Assembly: GCA_016875165.1 (NCBI GenBank)
Contig: VGSF01000001.1
Coordinates: 83,097-147,096, forward strand
DNA length: 64,000 nucleotides
Source: Deltaproteobacteria bacterium
GTDB lineage: Bacteria; Desulfobacterota; SM23-61
Reading direction: 5' to 3'
Positions 34,547 through 43,551 of this stretch are shown one piece after another. Below the pieces are notes generated by a model. That model had not been told where the DNA came from. It was given only the letters and a program-made list of their open reading frames with translations, and did no database searches. Numbering within the stretch: position 1 is the first letter of the stretch; the number at the start of each line of letters is the position of its first letter. The position numbers were made by a program, and so were the translations under genes.

Positions 34547-35482
34547 TCATAACTTGCGCGCCATTCTTGGATCCAGGGCATCGCGCATGGCATCTCCCAG
34601 CACGTTTACGCTCAATACCGTAAGCGAGAGGAAAATACCCGGATAGAGAATAAGTCCCGGCGTCAGTTGGAAATACATCCGCCCCTCAGCCATGATGTTG
34701 CCCCATGACGATTTCTCCGGCGGAAGACCCGCGCCCAGAAAGCTGAGGATGGCCTCGGTGAGAATGGCTGAGGCAAAGATATAGGTGCCCTGGACAATCA
34801 ATGGGGCCACGGTGTTGGGAACCATATGACGGAGCAGCAAAGTGGGCAAACGGGTGCCCAGGGAAATGGCGGCTTCCACATAAGGCTCGCTGCGCACCGT
34901 AAGAATCACCCCGCGCACGAGCCGGACCACCCGCGGGATCTCGGGAATGGTGATGGCCACCAGCACAGTCAACAGACTCGCCCCTGAGAGCGACACAAGG
35001 GCAATGGCCAGGAGGATGCTGGGAATGGCCATCACCCCATCCATCACCCGCATGACGATCGCATCAGCCAAACGGACATAGCCGGCGATCACCCCAATCA
35101 GCAATCCGACCGCCACGCTCATCAGAGCAGCGCCTAAGCCCACCATGAGCGAAATTCGCGAACCGTAAATCACCCGCGAGTAAACATCGCGGCCGTAGGC
35201 GTCTGTGCCCAGCCAGTTTTCGGCGGTGGGAAGCCTTAGCCGCTGGCCCGGATCGATGGCGATCGGATCAGTGGTGCCCAGAAAGGGCGCGGAAAAGGCG
35301 ACAAACACGATAGCGCCCAGCATCAAGAGGGCCATGAGCGCCGGCCCCCTCTTCAGCGTGCGTTTAAAGTGCCCGAAGGCGGAAGGCCCGGAAATATGGG
35401 GCGCAGCCTCCCCGGTCAGCGGCAGCTCAAAAGGTTCTTCCCGGGTCATTTCCCCGGGTTTATGGTTTGGGGTAGCCGACAT
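34547..35482 (-). CDS. Oligopeptide ABC transporter permease (DppC type)
   Basis: 311 residues. An N-terminal cytoplasmic stretch and first helix (GPALMALLMLGAIVFVAFSA) precede the DppC-type LGTDAYGRDVYSRVIYGSR segment, then five more helices with the EAA loop EAAISLGTRLPTLLLRHMVP. It forms the channel with the DppB-type subunit. 99 bp separate it from the ATPase gene. Confidence 0.92.
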   Translation of the reverse strand: MSATPNHKPGEMTREEPFELPLTGEAAPHISGPSAFGHFKRTLKRGPALMALLMLGAIVFVAFSAPFLGTTDPIAIDPGQRLRLPTAENWLGTDAYGRDVYSRVIYGSRISLMVGLGAALMSVAVGLLIGVIAGYVRLADAIVMRVMDGVMAIPSILLAIALVSLSGASLLTVLVAITIPEIPRVVRLVRGVILTVRSEPYVEAAISLGTRLPTLLLRHMVPNTVAPLIVQGTYIFASAILTEAILSFLGAGLPPEKSSWGNIMAEGRMYFQLTPGLILYPGIFLSLTVLSVNVLGDAMRDALDPRMARKL

Positions 35483-35490
35483 GTATTTTC

Positions 35491-36432
35491 TCAGTAACGA
35501 ATACGGGGATCGAACACGGTGTAAAGGATGTCGACCGCCAGGTTGATCAGAATATAGATGAAGGAAAAAAGCAAGATAAGCCCCTGGATCACCGGGTAAT
35601 CGCGGGCAAGCACGGCTTCCACCACCAGGCGTCCCAGGCCGGGCAGATTGAAGACGGACTCGGTAACCACCACGCCGCTGATCAGCATGGCCATGCCTAT
35701 ACCGATGATGGTGGCGATGGGCACGGCGGCATTGCGCAGGGCGTGTTGTATCAGGACGGCGCTCTCTTTCACGCCTTTGGCCCGGGCCGTGCGGATATAG
35801 TCCTCACCCATCACTTCCAGAATGCTGGTGCGGGTGATGCGGGCGATCAAGGCTATGTATATGGTGCTGAGCGCCAGCGTAGGCAGAATTAGCCTATGGT
35901 AAAAGGGCCAGAAGCCGGCGGCCAGAGGCTTGTAACCCTGCACCGGGAACCAGCCTAACCCTATGGAGAAAAAGAAGATCAGCAGATAGCCAGTAACGAA
36001 GATGGGCACTGAAAAACCGAAAACGGAAAAGGCCATCACCGCGCGATCCAGCAGAGTTCCCTGCCGCCAGGCGGCGATCACCCCCAGAGGGACCGCGATG
36101 ATGACGGTGAAGACGATTGTGGACATGCCCAGCGCCAGAGATGGGCCGATGCGGTCGGCGATCATCCCGACCACGGGCACGCCGGAAATCAGCGAGAGAC
36201 CCAGGTCGCCGCGCAGCAGTTGTCCCAACCACAGAATGAACTGGATATAAATGGGTTTATCCAGTCCCATGTGGTGGCGGATTCGTTCCAACTGCTCGGC
36301 AGTGGCGGCATCCCCGGCAATGATGGCCGCCGGATCACCCGGCGTCAGGCGTAAAATGGCGAACACTATCACGGCTACCATTCCCATGACGGGAATGGTA
36401 GCCAGAAGCCGCCGTGCGATGTAGGTCGGCAT
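35491..36432 (-). CDS. Oligopeptide ABC transporter permease (DppB type)
   Basis: 313 residues, six helices. The N-terminus (MPTYIARRLLATIPVMGMVA) and RLTPGDPAA are typical of DppB, and the EAA-loop region is YIRTARAKGVKESAVLIQHA. It starts 8 bp after the binding-protein gene and ends 8 bp before dppC-like, so they are tightly coupled. High G+C by eye, like the rest of this transporter cluster. Confidence 0.92.
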   Translation of the reverse strand: MPTYIARRLLATIPVMGMVAVIVFAILRLTPGDPAAIIAGDAATAEQLERIRHHMGLDKPIYIQFILWLGQLLRGDLGLSLISGVPVVGMIADRIGPSLALGMSTIVFTVIIAVPLGVIAAWRQGTLLDRAVMAFSVFGFSVPIFVTGYLLIFFFSIGLGWFPVQGYKPLAAGFWPFYHRLILPTLALSTIYIALIARITRTSILEVMGEDYIRTARAKGVKESAVLIQHALRNAAVPIATIIGIGMAMLISGVVVTESVFNLPGLGRLVVEAVLARDYPVIQGLILLFSFIYILINLAVDILYTVFDPRIRY

Positions 36433-36440
36433 GATGAACT

Positions 36441-38042
36441 TTACTTACCGGTTTTTCTAATGTTCCAGAAGAAAGGGACGGGTGACTCTAAGACGCCCGT
36501 CAGGTTCGTGCGATAGGCGCTGGGTATGTAAAACTGCCCGAGCGGCATAAGCACGCCCTCGTCGATCACCAGTTTATGGATATCTTCAGCCAGTTTTTTC
36601 TGTTCGGCCGGCTTCGAGGTGCGCACGAATTTATGACGGAGTTCCTCGATTTTGGGCACATCGGGCCAACCGAACCAGGCCTTTGTCCCGTTGGCGGCAG
36701 CAATCGGTGAGCGCAGCGGATCCATGATTTCCACAATCAACCAGTTGGTGGAGAAAAGGTTCCATCCCCCCTTGGCCGGCGGTTCCATGCTGGCCCGGCG
36801 CGTCACCACCGTCATCCAATCCATCGCTTGCATGTCGACGGTGAAGCCGGCCTTGCGCAACGCCGACGCGATCACCACAGGTTGCGCGGCGATGGTAATG
36901 ACGTCCGTCGGCTGCAAGAGCACCACCGGCGTGCCGTCGTATTTGGCTTGCTTGAGCAGTTCCCTGGCCTTTTCCAGGTTGGACGGCACAACCATATCTG
37001 CGCCGGCAGAGCTCTCATAAGGCGTGCCGCAACCGAACACGGCTGGGCAGGTCTTGTAGTACTTGGGATTGCCGACCAGCGCTTTCAGCACGTCTTCCTG
37101 GCCTACCGCGTACATCGCTGCCTGCCGGATCAGCTTGTTGTTGAAGGGCGGGTGCAGATGATTGAAGCGGTACATGGTCTGGAAGCCCTGCTTTTCGATC
37201 ACGCTGACTTTAATATCTTTCTTGCCTTCGACCATGCGCAGCAGGTCGAAAGGCACCCACTCCATGTAGTCGATTTCTCCGGCCAGCAGGGCGTTTACCG
37301 TGGTCATATGATCAGGCATGGTCACCCATTCCACCCGGTCCACGTAAACCACCTTGCCGCCAGCGTTCCCGCTCGCGGGTTCGCTACGCGGCACATAATC
37401 CTTGTTTTTTTCGTAGACCGCCTTGATGCCGGGTTTGAATTCGGCGGCGACGAACTTGAAGGGGCCCGAGCCTATGTGTTCCTTGATCGGTTGGGTGGCA
37501 GGCGTTTCGGCAATGCGCTTGGGCATCATGAAGCCCGCTAGGCCGCTGGGTTTGGCCAGGGCAGTCAGCACTACTTCGGTAGGTTCCTTGAAGGCAATCT
37601 GGAAGGTTTTATCATCCACTGCCTTCATATCGGCCACAAGGGTCATCATTATCTGGCCCATTTTGTCCTGTTCGGCAAAGCGCTTGATCGAGGCAACGCA
37701 ATCCTCGGCCTTGACCGGCAGGCCGTCGTGCCATTTCAGACCGCTGCGCAAGGTGAAGGTATAAGTCTTGCCGTCCGCGGATACCACCCACTTTTCGGCC
37801 ATTTGCGGCTGGATTTTTTCATTGGCGTCAGTCGCCACCAGGGTGTCGTAAATCATGTAGCCATGATTGCGGACGATGTGAGCTGTGGTAATGACCGGGT
37901 CCAGCACCCGCAGGGCGGAGTGCATTACCGCACTGATGGTTTGCGCATTCGCAGGGGAGGTGAACAATAGCGCCGCAGACAGGAACGCGGCAAGCGCCAA
38001 CGCGCGCACCGAACTCCGTTTTAAAGATCCAAATAATGACAT
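36441..38042 (-). CDS. Oligopeptide ABC transporter substrate-binding protein (SBP_bac_5)
   Basis: 533 residues. The signal peptide (RSSVRALALAAFLSAALLF, then SPANAQ) is followed by the family-5 pattern: AEKWVVSADGKTYTFTLRSG and KWHDGLPVKAEDCVASIKRF. It captures peptides or peptide-like compounds in the periplasm. ATG at 38042 is chosen since AAGGAGG is 7 nt upstream and the signal peptide then starts correctly; a longer frame exists but is not supported. The leader holds a motif shared with another binding-protein gene (38119-38147). Confidence 0.9.
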   Translation of the reverse strand: MSLFGSLKRSSVRALALAAFLSAALLFTSPANAQTISAVMHSALRVLDPVITTAHIVRNHGYMIYDTLVATDANEKIQPQMAEKWVVSADGKTYTFTLRSGLKWHDGLPVKAEDCVASIKRFAEQDKMGQIMMTLVADMKAVDDKTFQIAFKEPTEVVLTALAKPSGLAGFMMPKRIAETPATQPIKEHIGSGPFKFVAAEFKPGIKAVYEKNKDYVPRSEPASGNAGGKVVYVDRVEWVTMPDHMTTVNALLAGEIDYMEWVPFDLLRMVEGKKDIKVSVIEKQGFQTMYRFNHLHPPFNNKLIRQAAMYAVGQEDVLKALVGNPKYYKTCPAVFGCGTPYESSAGADMVVPSNLEKARELLKQAKYDGTPVVLLQPTDVITIAAQPVVIASALRKAGFTVDMQAMDWMTVVTRRASMEPPAKGGWNLFSTNWLIVEIMDPLRSPIAAANGTKAWFGWPDVPKIEELRHKFVRTSKPAEQKKLAEDIHKLVIDEGVLMPLGQFYIPSAYRTNLTGVLESPVPFFWNIRKTGK

Positions 38043-38118
38043 GACGGGCCTCCTTTTAAGTGAAATAATGACCAGATTTCGGTCAACGGTTCTGCCCAGC
38101 AATTTTTTGCTTCTTTTG

Positions 38119-38147
38119 TTGCCTCTTCCGCAGAATCTGTGGGTAGA
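38119..38147 (-). promoter_or_regulatory. Shared 5' leader motif, copy upstream of the peptide-binding-protein gene
   Basis: 29 nt identical to 52830-52858, starting (plus strand) TTGCCTCTTCCGCAG and ending CTGTGGGTAGA; CCGCAG-AAT-CTGTGG can fold as a small hairpin. It begins 76 nt upstream of the binding-protein start, the same spacing as in the other copy. Confidence 0.5.
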
Positions 38148-38197
38148 AGGGTGAAGAAATAAGGGCCGATATTCCTTCTGGCAACGAATAGAATTGT

Positions 38198-38226
38198 CTT
38201 GTAGCAAATGAATTGGGTAATGTCAA
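38198..38226 (-). promoter_or_regulatory. Putative sigma-70 promoter of the peptide-transporter operon
   Basis: Minus strand TTGACA, 17-bp spacer, TACAAG. About 155 nt upstream of the binding-protein start and just downstream of the alanine racemase stop. Confidence 0.5.
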
Positions 38227-38254
38227 GTCTTTTGTGTAAATTTCAACGGCCAGG

Positions 38255-39370
38255 TTATTCGTTGATATAGACTCTGGGCACTCTCCCGCTTATGGCGCAG
38301 ACCAGTTCATAATTGATGGTCCCGGCAAGACCAGCTAGTTCCGTAACCGTGATTTCTTCATCTCCCTGCCGCCCGAATAGCACCACCTCATCGCCGATCT
38401 TAGCCTGGCCAGAAGGACCGAGATCGACCATGATCTGGTCCATGCAAACCCGCCCGACTACCGGACATCGCCGGCCGCCGATGAGAACGGAAGCCCGGTT
38501 GGACAAATCGCGGCTGTAACCGTCAGCATAGCCGACAGGCAAGGTGGCGATGAAAGTCTCCTGAGAAGTTGTATAGGCGCCGCCATAACCAATGGGCGTT
38601 CCAGCCTGGACCTGTTTTATGAAAACGATTTTCGTCTTGAACTGCATCGCCGGCAATAAGGGTAAACTTTGACTTGTCTCGCCCGAAGGTGGTAAACCGT
38701 AGAGGATAATACCGGGCCGTACCATATTGAAATAGCCATGGGGAAGATCAAGGATGGTGGCGCTATTCGCTGCGGATATCCAGGAAAGTGCTATCCCCGC
38801 TTCAGCAATTCGGTTTACGGCAACTTGGAATTGGTCCAGTTGGTAGTGGGAATAGGTTTTGTCTCTCGCATCCGCCGTGGCCAAGTGGGTGAAAATCCCG
38901 CGCAGTTCCAGTTCAGGGATGGTCAGTAATTCCTGGAGAAAGCTCAAAGCTTGCTCGGGGCGGATACCGATCCGCCCCATGCCGGTATCGATTTTGGCCA
39001 TCACTTGGGCTTTCCGGCGAACTCGGTGCGCTGCCTCCGCCAGGGCCCGGGCCATTTCCAATGTTGAGATCGTGGCCACAAGGTCATAATCGAGGAAGAG
39101 TTTGGCTTGCTGAGGGAGGGTCAGGCCGACCACAAAAATAGGAACCTTAAATCCACTTTCCCTGAGTTCCGCCCCTTCTTCCGGAATAGCCACGCCCAAA
39201 CCATTTGCTCCCGCTGAAAGGGCTGTTGCACTTACCTTGACTGCGCCATGGCCATAGGCGTTAGCTTTGACAATAGCCATAATAAAAGTTGACAGGGAAA
39301 CGGCTGCCCGAATCTGGCGCATATTATGGGAAATGGCGGCAAGATCAATTTGGGCATAGGTCGTTCGCAT
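38255..39370 (-). CDS. alr: Alanine racemase
   Basis: 371 residues. Lys35 in IVKANAYGHG is the PLP-linking lysine, and the catalytic tyrosine lies in LPVGYADGYSR. HLATADARD and CMDQIMVDLG are further family motifs. It interconverts L- and D-alanine for peptidoglycan or for catabolism of D-alanine. It lies between the transhydrogenase operon and the peptide transporter operon on the same strand. The transporter seems to have its own promoter after the alr stop. Confidence 0.94.
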   Translation of the reverse strand: MRTTYAQIDLAAISHNMRQIRAAVSLSTFIMAIVKANAYGHGAVKVSATALSAGANGLGVAIPEEGAELRESGFKVPIFVVGLTLPQQAKLFLDYDLVATISTLEMARALAEAAHRVRRKAQVMAKIDTGMGRIGIRPEQALSFLQELLTIPELELRGIFTHLATADARDKTYSHYQLDQFQVAVNRIAEAGIALSWISAANSATILDLPHGYFNMVRPGIILYGLPPSGETSQSLPLLPAMQFKTKIVFIKQVQAGTPIGYGGAYTTSQETFIATLPVGYADGYSRDLSNRASVLIGGRRCPVVGRVCMDQIMVDLGPSGQAKIGDEVVLFGRQGDEEITVTELAGLAGTINYELVCAISGRVPRVYINE

Positions 39371-39531
39371 GGCGTTTTCTGTCCTGTTTGTTTTTGGGGG
39401 AATTGCTAAGTTGAATTTTCATCATTCGCGGGAATGACAAAAAGAAGGAAATTTTGCCCTTTTAAGACGTCATCAACACTGGCAGCTTTACCTGACAATC
39501 CCGTTCCTGCCGTTACCTGGGCTGTTGCGGC

Positions 39532-40944
39532 TTACACAAGCTTATCACTCTGTAGGCTACTGAGCAATTTGCCCAGGTTTTCTTTAGCATCGCCCCACAT
39601 CAGTATAGCCTGCTCCATCCCGTAAAGAGGATTATCCACGCCGGAAAAACCAGGTTTTTCATCCCAGTTCAATACGATAACAGACTTAGCCTCATGAGCA
39701 TTCAATATGGGCATACCGGATATGGGAGTATCCTGTTGCGTCGTGGCGGCAGGATTAACCACATCACAGGCACCCACCACAATTGCCAAATCAGCCTTCT
39801 TGAATTCATCATTTATCTTGTCTAATTCAAATAACTTGTCATACTCTACACCCACATCGGCGAGCAATACATTCATATGACCCGGCATACGACCTGCAAC
39901 AGGGTGTATGGCATACCGCACATTTGCCCCCCTGCCTTCAAACAACCTCTCTAGGTCATGCACCAGCCCCTGGGCTTGTGAAAGCGCCATGCCGTATCCC
40001 GGAACAATAACGACATCCCTGGCGCCATTTAAGGAAGCAATAGCCCTATCAAATGGCGAAGCCTCAATACTGGCAGCTTTAACTGGCAGTGCCTGGCCCG
40101 CTGCTTCTTGAACCGGGCGACTAATGGTACGTTTAGACCCGGACAGCACATTGATTACACTCCGGTTCATAGCCTTGCACATAGAAAGTGTAAGCAGAGA
40201 ACCCGAAGCAGCTACACAAGCTCCACATCCAATCAGCAGATAATTGCTAAGCGCAATACCGACAAAGGACGCCGCAAACCCTGCCGTAGCATTAAAGAAA
40301 GAAATTATTACGGGCATGTCAGCTCCACCGATACGAATGGTAAAGATAACTCCCCCTATAATAGATATTACGATAAGAGTTACAGCTAAACCGATTCCCA
40401 CGGGCAAGCCGATTTTCAGCAAAGAAAATACGCATAATATTATGGTGATGGCAGACAATCCAAGTAGAATCTGCGAATGTTTGGCTAAAAGCACCGGTCG
40501 CTGCTCAATTACTTTAGCCAGTTTCCCGGCGGCAATAAGGCTTCCGCTAAATGTGACTGCTCCCACTACTATACCCAGAACGCTGCCAAACTGTGCTATG
40601 GCAGCTAAATCAGCGCCACCCATTACATACTCAGAAAAAGCAATTAGAAAGGCGGCAACACCACCACAGCCATGTTGAAAAGCTACCATCTGGGGGACAT
40701 CTATCATACGGACTTTAACCGCCAGCGCTGCTCCAACAGTTCCACCGATTAATACGGCAATTAATATAAATTCGGGAAACAAGGTGGGATAACGGATCAT
40801 TATAAAAGCCACGGCTCCAGCATAGGCAAGTATATTAAGCCATCCACCTAAACGCGCCGTACGGGGACCCCGGAATAATGCTATTCCTCCCAGGAAAAGA
40901 AGAATGACAATCGCAGCAACAATATGATCAACCTGCAATTCCAT
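39532..40944 (-). CDS. pntB: Proton-translocating NAD(P)+ transhydrogenase, beta subunit
   Basis: 470 residues. Eight or so N-terminal transmembrane helices form domain II, and a C-terminal NADP(H)-binding domain III has VPGYGMALSQAQ, HPVAGRMPGHMNVLLA and GACDVVNPAATT. It couples hydride transfer from NADH to NADP+ to proton movement. One bp after pntAB. By eye this operon is richer in A+T than the flanking transporter genes. Confidence 0.95.
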   Translation of the reverse strand: MELQVDHIVAAIVILLFLGGIALFRGPRTARLGGWLNILAYAGAVAFIMIRYPTLFPEFILIAVLIGGTVGAALAVKVRMIDVPQMVAFQHGCGGVAAFLIAFSEYVMGGADLAAIAQFGSVLGIVVGAVTFSGSLIAAGKLAKVIEQRPVLLAKHSQILLGLSAITIILCVFSLLKIGLPVGIGLAVTLIVISIIGGVIFTIRIGGADMPVIISFFNATAGFAASFVGIALSNYLLIGCGACVAASGSLLTLSMCKAMNRSVINVLSGSKRTISRPVQEAAGQALPVKAASIEASPFDRAIASLNGARDVVIVPGYGMALSQAQGLVHDLERLFEGRGANVRYAIHPVAGRMPGHMNVLLADVGVEYDKLFELDKINDEFKKADLAIVVGACDVVNPAATTQQDTPISGMPILNAHEAKSVIVLNWDEKPGFSGVDNPLYGMEQAILMWGDAKENLGKLLSSLQSDKLV

Positions 40945-40945
40945 A

Positions 40946-41227
40946 CTATTGTTTCCCCTTAAACATGTTGAACATGCGATCGGTTAATAAAAATCCACCA
41001 ATACAGTTAAACGAAGCTGTTATTATGGCTACAATAACTAAAATGATAATCTCAGTAGAGAGGCTTTTAGAAAACAAAACGAAAGCGCCAAGAATAGTTA
41101 TTGAAGAAATGGCATTTGTGGCGCTCATTAACGGTGTATGCAACAGGGTAGGCACCCTCGAAACTAAAAAGTAGCCCACTAAGAGAATAAAGAAAAACGT
41201 TCCCAGCATAATAATAATAGAAAGCAT
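40946..41227 (-). CDS. pntAB: Transhydrogenase alpha subunit, membrane part (alpha-2)
   Basis: 93 residues with three transmembrane helices; GYFLVSRVPTLLHTPLMSAT and NAISSITILGAFVLF are typical of the membrane segment fused to PntA in E. coli but separate in three-gene systems such as Rhodospirillum. GGAGGAA ribosome binding site. Confidence 0.9.
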   Translation of the reverse strand: MLSIIIMLGTFFFILLVGYFLVSRVPTLLHTPLMSATNAISSITILGAFVLFSKSLSTEIIILVIVAIITASFNCIGGFLLTDRMFNMFKGKQ

Positions 41228-41253
41228 CTATATTCCTCCTCTATATTCCTCCT

Positions 41254-42426
41254 CTATTTAGCCTTCATTTCCTCCATTGCTTTTAGAGTTCCTTTATGAA
41301 CAATTTTACCTCCATAGGTAACCATAGCCTCTTTATTGATTTCATCATCAAGGTCGAATTTTTCTGAATTACCTTTATACAGGTTAACGAAGAAATTATA
41401 AATATTTTTGGAGTACAGCATGCTGGAATGGACAGGCATTCGCCCCGGCAGGTTTTTAAACCCATTGATAACTACGCCGTTAGCAAGCGTGATCTCTTTG
41501 CCGCCTTCTGTCAGCTCACAGTTACCACCCTGGTCTACACTAACGTCTACTATCACTGAACCTGGTTTCATCGAGCTTACAGCGTCTGCTGTAATTAAAA
41601 TTGGAGCTCGCTCTGCCGGTACCAGGGCAGATAATATGACGACATCTACATCTTTTGCCAACGCTGATAGAAATTGTTGTTCCTTTTTAAGCCAATCCTG
41701 TGATAGTGCCTTAGCATATCCGCCTTCTCCTTCGGCAATTTCTTTGGGTACATCCCATCCTGTGTCTGTCGCTCCCAGGCTGCGCCCGGCTTCTCTGGCT
41801 GCAGCACGAATATCAACAGAAGATACTACGCCGCCCAACCTCTTGGCTGTGGCAATAGACTGTAATCCAACAACACCAGCCCCTATTACCAAAAATTTGG
41901 CGGGATTAACCATTCCAACAGCAGTCCCTACCATGGGAACAAACTTCGGCAGCCGATTAGCTGCTACTAACACTGCCTTATACCCTGCTATCGTGCTCAT
42001 ACTGCTCAAAGCATCCATTGGTTGTGCCCGGGCAATCCTGGGGATAGCATCCATGGAAAAAGATGTAATGCCACGGTCGCGTAATTTTCGCACCATATCA
42101 TGGTTACCAGGAGCAGCGGGATGAATAAATGTAATTAATACGGCTCCCTCTTGCATCAGGGAAATTTCATGTTCGCCCAGTTGATCATTAACCATGGGCT
42201 CCTTTACTTTGAGAATTACCCGGCTCTTTTGGAAAAGTTCACGAACATCTGTCACTATCTCCGCTCCTACGTTGAGATAGGCGCGGTCTTCAATCATGGC
42301 GCCAGCACCTGCGCCTGATTGCACCAGTACCTTATAGCCGCGCTTGGTAAGTTCTTCGACTTCCTTTGGCAGCAGAGCTACTCGCCCTTCCTCAGCCATA
42401 ATTTCCCTGGGTACTCCTATTATCAT
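41254..42426 (-). CDS. pntAA: Transhydrogenase alpha subunit, NAD(H)-binding part (alpha-1)
   Basis: 390 residues. MIIGVPREIMAEEGRVALLP is the AlaDH/PNT family start, SMSTIAGYKAVLVAA and FLVIGAGVVGLQSIATAKRL form the NAD-binding site, and SSVDIRAAAREAGRSLGA follows. It is the peripheral NAD(H) domain of the membrane transhydrogenase. AAAGGAGG ribosome binding site. First gene of the pntAA-pntAB-pntB operon. Alanine dehydrogenase shares this family, but the two membrane-subunit genes decide the identity. Confidence 0.94.
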   Translation of the reverse strand: MIIGVPREIMAEEGRVALLPKEVEELTKRGYKVLVQSGAGAGAMIEDRAYLNVGAEIVTDVRELFQKSRVILKVKEPMVNDQLGEHEISLMQEGAVLITFIHPAAPGNHDMVRKLRDRGITSFSMDAIPRIARAQPMDALSSMSTIAGYKAVLVAANRLPKFVPMVGTAVGMVNPAKFLVIGAGVVGLQSIATAKRLGGVVSSVDIRAAAREAGRSLGATDTGWDVPKEIAEGEGGYAKALSQDWLKKEQQFLSALAKDVDVVILSALVPAERAPILITADAVSSMKPGSVIVDVSVDQGGNCELTEGGKEITLANGVVINGFKNLPGRMPVHSSMLYSKNIYNFFVNLYKGNSEKFDLDDEINKEAMVTYGGKIVHKGTLKAMEEMKAK

Positions 42427-42566
42427 ATTAACCTCCTTTAAAACTATAAAGGCCGCCGCATGATCAAAATTAGCGGCGGATTTAACCCAATATTTATAGA
42501 ATCCTAAATTGAGCGATTTTTATTGGCCCGGAGAAAATAGAAAAACGTTTATTGGGCGCATAGATA

Positions 42567-42724
42567 TGATGATCTCGTAAAAAGTCTGAAAATGCCCTTT
42601 TCCGTCATTCCGGCGGAAGCCGGAATCCAGTTATTTCAAGGAGTTATCAAACCTCTGGACTCCGGTTTTCACCTGTCTGCCAGGCACAGGCAGGCCGGAG
42701 TGGCGGCTTTTTACGAGATCATCA
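42567..42724. repeat. Repeat element C, copy 4 (reverse orientation)
   Basis: TGATGATCTCGTAAAAAGTC to GGCTTTTTACGAGATCATCA, with CCGGAATCCAG, CTGGACTCCGG and the CTGTCTGCCAGGCACAGGCAG hairpin. It lies upstream of the transhydrogenase operon. Confidence 0.8.
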
Positions 42725-42938
42725 GATATGGATATATAATACTTTCACACGAAAAAAAAATCTACCACCGAATAAGTGACCATAATCCGTAATCAAAATA
42801 TGAAGTAGAAAATAGAAACATCTTCTGGGGTGGCATGAACATTGACTGAAAACGGGGTTGTCACTCTCAACCTATGCTTCACCCAGGAGGCGCAGAATGA
42901 ACATAGCACAAGGACTTCTTCCATTCAAGTTATTAACA

Positions 42939-43037
42939 CCCCCACCCTAACCCTCCCCCATCCAGGGGGAGGGAATTCGAGAGCCCACCAAGTATCACCC
43001 CTCCCCTGGCGGGAGGGGGTTGGGGGGAGGGGGATAA
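42939..43037. repeat. GC-rich palindromic repeat (CCCTCCCCC...GGGGGAGGG)
   Basis: Two nested pairs: CCCTCCCCCATCCAGGGGGAGGG at the left as a local hairpin, and the larger pairing of ACCCCCACCCTAACCCTCCC with GGGAGGGGGTTGGGGGGAGG. No gene in 42427-43059 is supported beyond this and element C. Confidence 0.6.
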
Positions 43038-43059
43038 AAAAGGAAATTCCTATACAATC

Positions 43060-43404
43060 CAGTTAATTGAAGATACATCCCACGTTCTCATCACCTCCTT
43101 TGGGAGTCTGCCCTTGGTTATGGAAACCTTCCGGGCTTTGGGTATTTTACAATCCATCCCAAAACATCTTGTACTTCAGAGGCGTCCCGGCAAGCACGAG
43201 GAAGCGGATTATGTAGAGTCCTTTATCCCGGTCGGGGATTGTTTTGATGATTTTAAGTTGTTGCGCCAGGATCTGGTTTTGCAGAAGCTGGGGTTGAAAG
43301 TTCCTTCTCCAGAATCGGCCCGGTTCTTTGTAAATGCCTTTCATGGGGAAGAAAAACTTCTGGGTCGGGTTCCTCATGAGGCGTTTATCCCGGATAGTCG
43401 CTAA
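43060..43404 (+). pseudogene. IS1380-family transposase remnant (N-terminal fragment)
   Basis: About 114 residues: SLPLVMETFRALGILQSIPK, EEADYVESFIPVGDCFDDFK, LLRQDLVLQKLGLKVPSPES and ARFFVNAFHGEEKLLGRVPH match the start of IS1380-type DDE transposases. Relative to the family pattern several residues are missing between YVESF and GDCFDDF, and the frame stops before the catalytic core. No terminal inverted repeats were found. It is a dead fragment between the pnt operon and the URO-D gene. Confidence 0.6.
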
Positions 43405-43551
43405 GATAAATACTGTTCAATTTTCCTAATACAATCTTGTCTGTTGAATGAAGGTGAGGGGTTTGAGTAGACTAAAGGATAAAGTGTAAAAGATGGGACA
43501 ACTTCTATTGGAGACCATAGATTCCCAACAGGAAAATGGAAGTCAGTCGAC

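Noticed and set aside
42842..43066. Plus-strand frame before the transposase remnant (MTENGVVTLNLC...)
   Set aside because: Its second half is the GC-rich palindromic repeat read as protein (TLTLPHPGGG), a common artefact of that repeat.
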